Source: Armatimonadetes bacterium UBA5419 (lineage in GTDB: Bacteria; Armatimonadota; UBA10988). Taken from it: a stretch of DNA of 6,170 nt. The notes under the pieces were generated by a model, which made no database searches, was not told where the DNA came from, and was given only the letters and a program-made list of their open reading frames with translations. Every line of letters begins with the position of its first letter. Positions within the stretch are counted from its first letter, which is position 1. This document shows positions 1-6,019 of the stretch, piece by piece. The DNA lies in the NCBI GenBank assembly GCA_002409445.1, contig DHNJ01000181.1, positions 1 to 6,170 of the forward strand, read 5' to 3'. Position numbers and translations under genes: made by a program.

Positions 1-1
1 G

Positions 2-136
2 CCCGCGGACGAGGCCGAGTCGGCCGCCGCGCCTGCGGCGCCGGGGGGCGCCGAGCCCCAACCCACGCCGACGCCGGTTGCCGCCCTGGAGCAAGCGCCG
101 GCGCCTATTCCGCTGGCTGACCTAGACCGGCCGACG
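2..136 (+). other. Pro/Ala-rich low-complexity linker inside the left-edge gene
   Basis: In the frame of the left-edge gene, the first 45 visible codons encode almost only Pro, Ala, Glu, Gly and Thr, including PQPTPTPV and QAPAPIP. This is typical of a flexible tether between folded domains and supports the view that another domain lies upstream of the window. Confidence 0.6.
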
Positions 137-961
137 GTCCTCCGCGCGCTCGCCGGTGTGGTCGAGTCGGTCCTTCGCGCCGGCCAAATCGCCTACGGCG
201 CGCGCGTCTGCGAGAACCTGCGCGAGCGGATCCCCGGCTTCGCCTTTGAGATGGTCGGCTTCTCCACCTTCCGCGAACTGGTGCAGGCCGCGGTCTCGCA
301 GGGCTTGGTCACCGCGCAGTACTCGGAGGTCTCCGACCTCACCCTCGGCCTGCCCGTCTCGGCCCATCCCGACGCCGACGAAGAGCCGCTCTCCTTCGAT
401 ACGCCCGACCTAGCGGCGCAGGCCTACACGGCCATCTTGGCCACGGAGAAGCAGGTCCCGCTGGTCCAGTGGGTCTACCGCTACCCGCTCGTCGAGCACC
501 TCTGGATCGAGCTCGAGGCCTGGCCCCGCCCGGTCATCGACATGAACGTGCTGCTGATGGAGTTCGGCCGGCGGCAGGCCTACACGCTGCCCGAGCGCGC
601 CTACAAGAAGATCACGCACACACTGAACATCGCCCGCTGCTTTACCGACGGCCATACCGTCGAGTACTTCCAGGACATCGCCTTCGTCAAGCTCTCGCCC
701 GCGGTCCAGCTACACGATGCGCTCGCCGCGATGCACGAGACGTACTTGCGCGGGATCATCATGGCCCGGCCAGACGTCCTGCTCGAGACCGAGGCGGTCG
801 CGATCATGCTCTACGGCCCGGCGGCCAGCGAGCACCTGGAGGACGTCGACCGGCTGATCGACCGCATCGGCCACCGCCGGCACGTCTCCGGCCGGCTACC
901 CGCGACCAACATCGGCGCGCGGTTCGGCACGGTGCTGGGCGGACTGAATATCGAGCCCTAG
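2..961 (+). CDS. C-terminal part of a possible OST-HTH/LOTUS-type protein (5'-truncated by the window edge)
   Basis: The reading frame is open from base 2 to the TAG at 959-961, giving 319 visible residues, so the true start lies outside the window. The GTG at 158 falls inside a continuous frame with no clear ribosome site and is unlikely to be the start. Residues 1-45 are a Pro/Ala/Glu-rich linker. Residues about 46-115 look like a winged helix of the OST-HTH (LOTUS) kind: a helix ending in YGARVCENL, then PGF, the GFSTFRELVQAA helix and GLV before a beta wing. Such domains bind RNA (G-quadruplex RNA in some families) and in bacteria often follow a NYN ribonuclease domain, which here would lie upstream and unseen. 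Residues about 155-225 may form a second helical, winged-helix-like unit, and the last ~90 residues are unassigned. No signal peptide or membrane segment is visible. The frame is confident; the domain call is moderate and made by eye. Confidence 0.8.
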   Translation, partial: PADEAESAAAPAAPGGAEPQPTPTPVAALEQAPAPIPLADLDRPTVLRALAGVVESVLRAGQIAYGARVCENLRERIPGFAFEMVGFSTFRELVQAAVSQGLVTAQYSEVSDLTLGLPVSAHPDADEEPLSFDTPDLAAQAYTAILATEKQVPLVQWVYRYPLVEHLWIELEAWPRPVIDMNVLLMEFGRRQAYTLPERAYKKITHTLNIARCFTDGHTVEYFQDIAFVKLSPAVQLHDALAAMHETYLRGIIMARPDVLLETEAVAIMLYGPAASEHLEDVDRLIDRIGHRRHVSGRLPATNIGARFGTVLGGLNIEP

Positions 962-962
962 C

Positions 963-1856
963 CTACGGCTCGACCGGGTCGGTCCAGCGCGCGGCCAACG
1001 GGTCGGCGATCTGCTCGAGCGTACCGTCGGTATAGTTCAGCTCGAGCCCGCCGGCCTCGTTGGTCGCCGCGTGGTAGCGCAGCCCGCCGACCTGCAGGTC
1101 GATGCCGTAGACCTCGCCCGTCAGCGAGAACGTGCACGTACCCACCCACCCCAGCGGCCGCAAGTATAGGTCGCCGGTCAGCGGGCCGGTCAGGTGGCCG
1201 GTGATGTTGCGCACCTCGCCGCGCACGCCGGCGACAGTGATGTCGGTCTGGCCGGTCACCTGCAGCGCCGAGTCGAGCGCCAGGTCCAGGTCCATCGTCG
1301 TCGCGTGGCGCGGGAAGAGGATCGTGCCGCGCATCCGGTTGGCGCCGCTGACGTCCAGGAAGGTCGTCGTCAGCCGCCCCTGGGCCGGCACCTTGCCCGC
1401 GGTCACCGCTAGCTCGGTGCTCACCTGGGCGGGGAAGACTCCGTAGACATTGTCGGTCGAGACCCCCGACGGTAGCCCGAACCGCGCCCAGCCGGCGAGC
1501 TTGGTCAGCGCAACGTCGGTGTAGTAGTTGATCTGGTAGTACCGCCCGTCACGCTCGATCGGTCCGGCGTACAGCCCGAGGATGCGGTCGAGCGGGACGA
1601 TCGCCCGGCTGGCGACAATCGGGCTGCCCTGCGGCGCGGTGACCTGCAGGCCCAGGTACGGCAGGGCCATGCCCACGACGTTGGCCTGATAGCCCGTCAC
1701 CGCCGCCGTGCGCTGGGCTGCCTTGCCGCCAATCTTCGGCACCAGGCCGCCCCCGCCGCCACTGCCGCCACTCCCGCTGCTGCCGCACGCGGCCAACAGG
1801 CCGACCGCCAGGCCGACCGCGACCAGCGCCACACCGAATCGTCGACTGCGCTTCAT
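963..1856 (-). CDS. Lipoprotein of unknown function, paralogue of its upstream neighbour
   Basis: Two starts are possible, GTG at 1859 (298 aa) and the next codon ATG at 1856 (297 aa). ATG is preferred because a GGGAG ribosome site (1864-1868) is 7 nt from it but only 4 nt from the GTG. In 298-aa numbering, a basic n-region (KRSRR) leads into a hydrophobic stretch and the lipobox LAAC with Cys25, followed by a Gly/Ser-rich tether (26-38). The mature protein should therefore be lipid-anchored outside the cytoplasmic membrane. The rest alternates hydrophobic and polar residues like a beta-rich fold. It matches the adjacent upstream lipoprotein along its whole length: KAAQRTAAVTGYQA (46-59), YYTD (112-115), RMRG (175-178), RPLGWVGT (234-241) and LNYTDG...QIADP (274-287). 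No enzyme motif or known family is recognised. It probably forms an operon with the upstream gene, about 70 nt away. Its stop is one base from that of the converging gene. Confidence 0.88.
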   Translation of the reverse strand: MKRSRRFGVALVAVGLAVGLLAACGSSGSGGSGGGGGLVPKIGGKAAQRTAAVTGYQANVVGMALPYLGLQVTAPQGSPIVASRAIVPLDRILGLYAGPIERDGRYYQINYYTDVALTKLAGWARFGLPSGVSTDNVYGVFPAQVSTELAVTAGKVPAQGRLTTTFLDVSGANRMRGTILFPRHATTMDLDLALDSALQVTGQTDITVAGVRGEVRNITGHLTGPLTGDLYLRPLGWVGTCTFSLTGEVYGIDLQVGGLRYHAATNEAGGLELNYTDGTLEQIADPLAARWTDPVEP

Positions 1857-1863
1857 CACCGAG

Positions 1864-1868
1864 CTCCC
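1864..1868 (-). promoter_or_regulatory. Ribosome binding site GGGAG deciding the start of the downstream lipoprotein
   Basis: On the minus strand GGGAG lies 7 nt before ATG 1856 and 4 nt before GTG 1859, favouring ATG. It overlaps a small inverted repeat, GAGCT-N6-AGCTC (1861-1876), so GGG would sit in the loop and AG in the stem. The stem has only five pairs, so any effect on translation would be modest. Confidence 0.6.
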
Positions 1869-1928
1869 GTTAGCTCCACTGTGGTCCCTAAGTCGCGCCG
1901 CGGTCCGCCCGTGTCTACCCGCGCGCCG

Positions 1929-2810
1929 CTAGCGGCTCCAGACGACCCAGAAGGGCTGGCTGATGCGCTGGGTGCTGGCATCGGGGTAGGTGATCAGCAG
2001 GCTGTCGGCCGCCGGCGAGAGCGCCGCGGTCAGCGTGCCGGGCCGCACCGCCAGGCTCAGGTCGTACGGGCTGGCCGGCCGCGGGCCGACCTTCATGGTC
2101 CCCTGCCAGCCAAACGGCTGCGCCCGCACCGGCCCGGCGATCACGGTGCCGTCGCCCTCCGCCCCCAGGTCCGGGGTGACGGTGATCCCGCCGAAGCGCG
2201 CGCTCGTGCCCAGGCTGACCCGCCTATCCGACCCCGCGCGCTGGCGCAGGCCGACAACCAGGCCCTCGCCGCTCGCCCGTAGCGTGCCGCCGACGTCGTA
2301 CGCACCGCCCGGGCTGCGCCACGTCACGAGCACGTCGCCGCTGAGCGGCCGCCGGCCACCGCTGATCTCGACGCGCATGCGCGCGGTCGCCGGGTAGCTG
2401 GGGTAGTGCCAGCTGGTCACCCCGCCGGTGGTCTGGGCGCGGGCGCCGGCGGGCAGGCTGAAGGTCAGTGTACCGGCACGCGACTGGCGCCGGGCATCGG
2501 TGTACAACGGCACGCGCCAGGTCGTCCCACCCGCGGCGGGCGGCGCGGCGACCAGCCAGCTGAAGCCGTCGGCGCGGACGCCCGCGGGTAAGCCGAAGCC
2601 GCTCGGCGCGGTCTGCGCCAGCGCGAACCAACCCGCCTCGAGCGCCAGCCGGTGCGCCTGATAGGTGGCCAGGGCCACGGCACGCTGCGCGGCGCGGCCG
2701 GTGATTTGGGTCTGCGGCAAATCACCCCCGCCACACCCCGCCAGCAGTACGCCGGCGACCAGCATCGCCACCACCCCCCGCCATGATCCCACTCGTCCTC
2801 GCTGCCACAT
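1929..2810 (-). CDS. Lipoprotein of unknown function, first gene of the paralogous pair
   Basis: The 293-aa product starts at ATG 2810 with AGGAG 6 nt upstream, a convincing start. The N-terminus has basic residues (R4, R6, R11), a hydrophobic core and the lipobox LAGC with Cys26, so it should be lipid-anchored at the cell surface or periplasmic face. The mature part shares ordered landmarks with the neighbouring lipoprotein: RAAQRAVALATYQA (39-52), LYTD (102-105), ARMRVEI (143-149), QPFGWQGT (231-238) and ITYPDASTQRISQP (273-286). The order and spacing hold to within about ten residues, which indicates an old tandem duplication. The fold looks beta-rich. No catalytic motif, repeat or known domain is recognised. 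The gene is divergent from the GH116 gene, and its promoter should lie in the 113-bp gap between them. A role in envelope glycan or polymer binding is possible but rests on context alone. Confidence 0.88.
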   Translation of the reverse strand: MWQRGRVGSWRGVVAMLVAGVLLAGCGGGDLPQTQITGRAAQRAVALATYQAHRLALEAGWFALAQTAPSGFGLPAGVRADGFSWLVAAPPAAGGTTWRVPLYTDARRQSRAGTLTFSLPAGARAQTTGGVTSWHYPSYPATARMRVEISGGRRPLSGDVLVTWRSPGGAYDVGGTLRASGEGLVVGLRQRAGSDRRVSLGTSARFGGITVTPDLGAEGDGTVIAGPVRAQPFGWQGTMKVGPRPASPYDLSLAVRPGTLTAALSPAADSLLITYPDASTQRISQPFWVVWSR

Positions 2811-2816
2811 GGCCGA

Positions 2817-2821
2817 CTCCT
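2817..2821 (-). promoter_or_regulatory. Ribosome binding site AGGAG of the first lipoprotein gene
   Basis: Read on the minus strand, AGGAG is followed by six bases and then the ATG ending at 2808, which is canonical spacing. It directly follows the CGGGTT arm of an inverted repeat (2822-2851). Confidence 0.8.
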
Positions 2822-2851
2822 AACCCGTAACTGTGCGCCGTCGCGCGGGTT
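2822..2851. repeat. Inverted repeat AACCCG-N18-CGGGTT, candidate operator
   Basis: The six-base arms match perfectly at 2822-2827 and 2846-2851. One arm abuts the AGGAG of the first lipoprotein gene. A regulator bound here would cover the start region of the lipoprotein operon. In RNA the arms could pair next to the ribosome site, but six pairs over an 18-nt loop are weak. Confidence 0.3.
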
Positions 2852-2923
2852 CTGTCTACTCCTGGGCGGCGGCCTGGCCCCCAGGGAGGATCTGTTGCAG
2901 CGCCCTCGAACATCGGCGGCATT

Positions 2924-5900
2924 ATGGCCCACGACGATGATCTGAGCCGCCGCGACTTCGTGGCGCTATCCGCCCTGACCGCGACCACGCTGCGCGCCGG
3001 TCGCCCCGCCCAGGCGCTCGAGGCCGACCCCGCCTCGCTGCTGATTCCCGCCGACAAGGGCCTCAGCGCCGACTGGCTGGCAGCCCTGACCGCTCGCGGC
3101 GCGCCGACGGCCTGGCGCGGTGCCGAGCTCGACTGGTTCGGCGTACCCTGCGGCGGCATCGGCTGCGGCCACCTGTACCTCGGCGGCGACGGCCGGCTCT
3201 GGCATTGGGACATCTTCAACCGCACCGCGGGCACCAACGACAGCCACTACGCCCGCCCCGCCGCGCCCAGCGCCCCGCTCGACAGCGGCTTCGCCCTGGC
3301 CTGGAACGGCCCCGGCACGCGCGGCGTGCGCCCGCTCAGCCGCGCCGGCTTCCGCGACATCACCGCCTCGGGCGGCTGGCCGCTGACGACCATCGACTAC
3401 GCCGACGACGACTGCCCGCTGACCGCCCGCCTCGAGGCCGGCGCGCCGTTCGTGCCGGGCGACCTGGCCGTCTCCAGCCTCCCCGCGACCCTGCTCACCT
3501 TCACCCTGACCAACGCCAGCGACGCGCCAGTCGATGTCGAGCTGGCCGGCTGGCTCGAGAACGCGACCAGCCTGGCCTCCGCCGGCGACTGGGACCTGAC
3601 CCGCGTCAACCGTATCGAGCGCGCGCCCGGTCTGCTCTGGCTCGATTGCGCCGCCCGGCCCAGCCCCGCGCGCGCCGACGGGCGACCGACGATCGTCGTC
3701 GAGGACTTCGAGGGCGAGGACTGGGGTGCCTGGACGGTCGAAGGCGACGCCTTCGGCCCTGCCCCCTCGCGCCGCGCGGGCAGCGACCAGCGGCTGGCCA
3801 ACTTCCTCGGCGTTGGCCTAGCCAACTCGTATCCCGACACCGACGCGGCGACCGGCCGCCTCCTCTCCCCGCCCATCACCATCACCCGCCGCCGGCTCAA
3901 CTTCCTCATCGGCGGCGGCAACCACCCCGGCCAGACCTGCATCAACCTCCTGCGCGAGGGCGAGGTCGTGCGCACGGCGACCGGCGCCAACACCGACGCC
4001 ATGCGCTGGGAGTCGTGGGACGTCGCCGAGTATGAGGGCGAGGTCCTGCGCGTCGAGATCGTCGACCAGCACACAGGCGGCTGGGGCCATATCGATATCG
4101 ACCACCTCGAGCTCGCCGACGAACCGCGCCGCGGCCGCGAGCAGGCCCAGGACGAGCCCGACTGGGGCACCATGGGTCTGGCCCTCTTCGCCCCGACCAA
4201 CGCCGACCGCGGCTGGGCCCAGCTGCCCGACGAGGCGCTGCCCGCCGGCCTGTTCGGCACCGTCGAGCCGACCGCCGAGGGCGCGCGGCCGGTCAGCGAG
4301 GGCAGCCTACGCGGCGCCCTGAGCCGGCGGCTGCGGCTCGCCCCGCGCGCCAGCGCGCAGGTCGTTTTCGCCATCTGCTGGCATTTCGCCAACCATTACC
4401 TCGACGGCCAGCTGCGCGGCCGCGAGTACGCCACGCGCTTCGCCGACGCGCGCGCCGTGGCCGATTACCTGGCCCCGCGCCAGGCCCAGCTGCGCGCGAC
4501 CGGCGATCTCTGGCGCCGTACCTGGGCCGACTCGACCCTGCCCCACTGGCTGCTCGAACGCGCCCTGGTCGGCGCCAACTGCCTGGCCACCGGCACCACC
4601 CAGCGCTGGTCGACCGGCCGCACCTGGGGCTGGGAGGGCGTCGGCTGTTGCGCCGGCACCTGCACCCACGTCTGGCACTACGCGCAGGCGGCGGCCTGGC
4701 TGCAGCCCGAGCTCGAGCGCGGGATCCGCGAGCAGCAGGACTTCGCCGGCGGCTTCTCGCCCGACGGGCAGATCGGCATGCGCGGCGAATGGAACAAGCG
4801 CGCCGCGGTCGACGGCCAGGCGGGCACCATCCTCCGCGTCTGGCGCGAGCATCTGCTCTCCGCCGACGACAGCTTCCTGCGCCGGCTCTGGCCGCGGCTC
4901 AAGCAGGCGCTCGCCTGGCTCGAAGAGCAGGACGAGGACGGCGACGGCTATATCGAGAAGGGCCAGCACAACACCCTCGACGTCGACTGGTACGGGCCCA
5001 GCTCCTGGTTCAACACCATGTACCTCGCCGCCCTGCGCGCCGGTGCGGCGATGGCCCGGCACCTGGGCGAGCCCGAGCTGGCCGAACGCTGGGACGGCCT
5101 GGTCACCCGCGGCGCCGAGCGGCTGGAGGCCGATCTGTTCAACGGCGAGTTCTACTACCACCGCCGCGACCCCGACTTCCCCCAGGCCGTCGGCTCCGGC
5201 CTCGGCTGCCACATCGACCAGATCCTGGGCATGCTCTGGGTCCGCCTGCTGGGCCTGCCCGGCTTCCTCGACGAGGAGCGCGAGCGGACCGCGCTGGCCA
5301 GCCTCTACCGCTACAACTTCACGCCCGACGTCGGCCCGTACCGCAACGCGCGCGAGGCCTACGGCGGCCGCTGGTACGCGATGCCCGGTGAGGCCGGTCT
5401 GCTGATGACCACCTTCCCCCACGGCGGCGCCGAGGCAGCCCAAGGCATTCCGCCCGTCTGGTCGGCGATGTACTTCAACGAGTGCATGAACGGCTTCGAA
5501 TACCAGGCGGCGGTACACATGATCCAAGCCGGCCTGGTCACCGAGGGGCTGACGGTCGCGCGCGCCGTGCATGACCGCTACAGCGGCGCCGCCGAGCGGC
5601 GCAACCCGCACAACGAGGTCGAGTGCGGCGACCACTACGCCCGCTCGATGGCCAGCTTCGGCCTGGTCCTCGCGCTCAGCGGCTACCACTGCGACGGCCC
5701 GGCGGGCCACCTGGCCTTCGCGCCCAAGCTGCGGCCCGACGACTTCCGCGCGCCCTGGCTCGGCGCCGAGGGCTGGGGCACCTTCCACCAAGCCCGCGGC
5801 CCCGCCCACCACAGCGCCACCCTCCACGTCGCCCACGGCCGCCTGCGCCTCGCCAGCCTCGCCCTCGAGACCCTCGCGCCACCCACCACCGCCACCCTCC

Positions 5901-6019
5901 GCCACGCCGGCCGCCCCGTGCCCTGCCGCCTCGAGACCTCCGGCCCCACCGCCACCGTCCACCTGGCCGCCCCCATCACCATCGGCGCGGACGAGATCGT
6001 CGAGGTGGTGCTGGCCTAG
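2924..6019 (+). CDS. Exported GH116 family glycoside hydrolase (GBA2/DUF608 type) with an inserted beta-sandwich module
   Basis: This 1031-aa protein is a GH116 enzyme, the family of non-lysosomal glucosylceramidase GBA2 and bacterial beta-glucosidases, which are retaining exo-enzymes. The N-terminus has a Tat-like SRRDF motif (8-12), a short hydrophobic run and a possible cleavage after AQA (29-31). The N-terminal beta domain (about 65-255 and 400-490) includes PCGGIGCGHLYLGG (75-88). An extra module occupies about 257-400. The (alpha/alpha)6 catalytic domain runs from about 535 to 925. By family pattern, Glu571 in WEG is the nucleophile, Asp686 in NTLD the acid/base, and Glu898 and Arg907 in NEVECGDHYAR hold glucose. 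His582 stands where GBA2 has Asp. About 100 residues of beta structure end the chain. Without the insert the length (~885) is near the family norm. ATG 2924 has no good ribosome site, but no in-frame ATG, GTG or TTG lies between it and the TAA at 2828. The substrate cannot be read from sequence. Confidence 0.92.
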   Translation: MAHDDDLSRRDFVALSALTATTLRAGRPAQALEADPASLLIPADKGLSADWLAALTARGAPTAWRGAELDWFGVPCGGIGCGHLYLGGDGRLWHWDIFNRTAGTNDSHYARPAAPSAPLDSGFALAWNGPGTRGVRPLSRAGFRDITASGGWPLTTIDYADDDCPLTARLEAGAPFVPGDLAVSSLPATLLTFTLTNASDAPVDVELAGWLENATSLASAGDWDLTRVNRIERAPGLLWLDCAARPSPARADGRPTIVVEDFEGEDWGAWTVEGDAFGPAPSRRAGSDQRLANFLGVGLANSYPDTDAATGRLLSPPITITRRRLNFLIGGGNHPGQTCINLLREGEVVRTATGANTDAMRWESWDVAEYEGEVLRVEIVDQHTGGWGHIDIDHLELADEPRRGREQAQDEPDWGTMGLALFAPTNADRGWAQLPDEALPAGLFGTVEPTAEGARPVSEGSLRGALSRRLRLAPRASAQVVFAICWHFANHYLDGQLRGREYATRFADARAVADYLAPRQAQLRATGDLWRRTWADSTLPHWLLERALVGANCLATGTTQRWSTGRTWGWEGVGCCAGTCTHVWHYAQAAAWLQPELERGIREQQDFAGGFSPDGQIGMRGEWNKRAAVDGQAGTILRVWREHLLSADDSFLRRLWPRLKQALAWLEEQDEDGDGYIEKGQHNTLDVDWYGPSSWFNTMYLAALRAGAAMARHLGEPELAERWDGLVTRGAERLEADLFNGEFYYHRRDPDFPQAVGSGLGCHIDQILGMLWVRLLGLPGFLDEERERTALASLYRYNFTPDVGPYRNAREAYGGRWYAMPGEAGLLMTTFPHGGAEAAQGIPPVWSAMYFNECMNGFEYQAAVHMIQAGLVTEGLTVARAVHDRYSGAAERRNPHNEVECGDHYARSMASFGLVLALSGYHCDGPAGHLAFAPKLRPDDFRAPWLGAEGWGTFHQARGPAHHSATLHVAHGRLRLASLALETLAPPTTATLRHAGRPVPCRLETSGPTATVHLAAPITIGADEIVEVVLA
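2945..3019 (+). other. Probable Tat signal peptide of the GH116 enzyme
   Basis: Residues 8-12 read SRRDF, matching the twin-arginine core, followed by VALSALTATTL and a possible AQA cleavage site at 29-31. The hydrophobic stretch is short and is followed by Arg24 and Arg27, so the signal is plausible but weaker than typical. Tat export would mean that the enzyme folds, perhaps with its metal or cofactor bound, before crossing the membrane. Confidence 0.6.
3692..4123 (+). other. Inserted GH32-associated-type beta-sandwich module within the GH116 enzyme
   Basis: Residues 257-400 contain EDFEG..WGAWTVEGDAFG, a GVGLANSY segment, ATGRLLSPPITI, LNFLIGGG.HPGQTCINLL, VVRTATG, WESWDV and GGWGHIDIDHL. 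From memory this series of motifs is typical of an accessory module attached to GH32 (levanase/inulinase-like) enzymes and other secreted proteins, where it follows the pattern DFEG-YGDW / GDAFG / LTSP / INFLIGGG / GWGHINVD. It is read in frame with no break and interrupts the GH116 N-terminal domain, which resumes at WGTMGLALFAP (414-424). The likely role is carbohydrate or surface binding, by inference. Confidence 0.75.

Larger units (their letters stand above)
2811..2923. promoter_or_regulatory. Divergent intergenic region between the lipoprotein pair and the GH116 gene
   Basis: This 113-bp gap separates the start codons of two oppositely oriented units, so it should hold at least one promoter for each. 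I see no convincing -35/-10 pair on either strand. It has two inverted repeats: AACCCG (2822-2827) / CGGGTT (2846-2851) with an 18-bp spacer, and CCTGG-CCC-CCAGG (2873-2885). Either could be an operator or be chance in this GC-rich DNA. A purine-rich GGGAGGA lies at 2884-2890, about 33 nt before the GH116 ATG, too far to serve it as a ribosome site. Confidence 0.55.

Noticed and set aside
158..160. GTG as start of the left-edge gene
   Set aside because: The frame is open upstream to the window edge with coding-like linker sequence, and starting here would cut into the predicted first helix of the winged-helix segment.
469..1035. A 188-codon plus-strand frame across the junction of the first two genes
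   Set aside because: It is Arg/Ala-rich out-of-frame translation overlapping the left-edge gene and the end of the converging lipoprotein gene; no motif or ribosome site.
1881..2397. Plus-strand open frames opposite the first lipoprotein gene
   Set aside because: The minus-strand frame has a lipobox, a good ribosome site and a paralogue next door. The plus-strand translations are low complexity.
2895..2925. TTGCAG and CATTAT as a -35/-10 promoter pair
   Set aside because: The spacer is 19 bp and the -10-like element overlaps the GH116 start codon, so it cannot drive that gene with a normal leader.
3397..4392. A 331-codon open frame on the minus strand
   Set aside because: It is a shadow of the GH116 gene: Ser/Arg/Pro-rich translation, no ribosome site, and the plus-strand protein here has clear family motifs.
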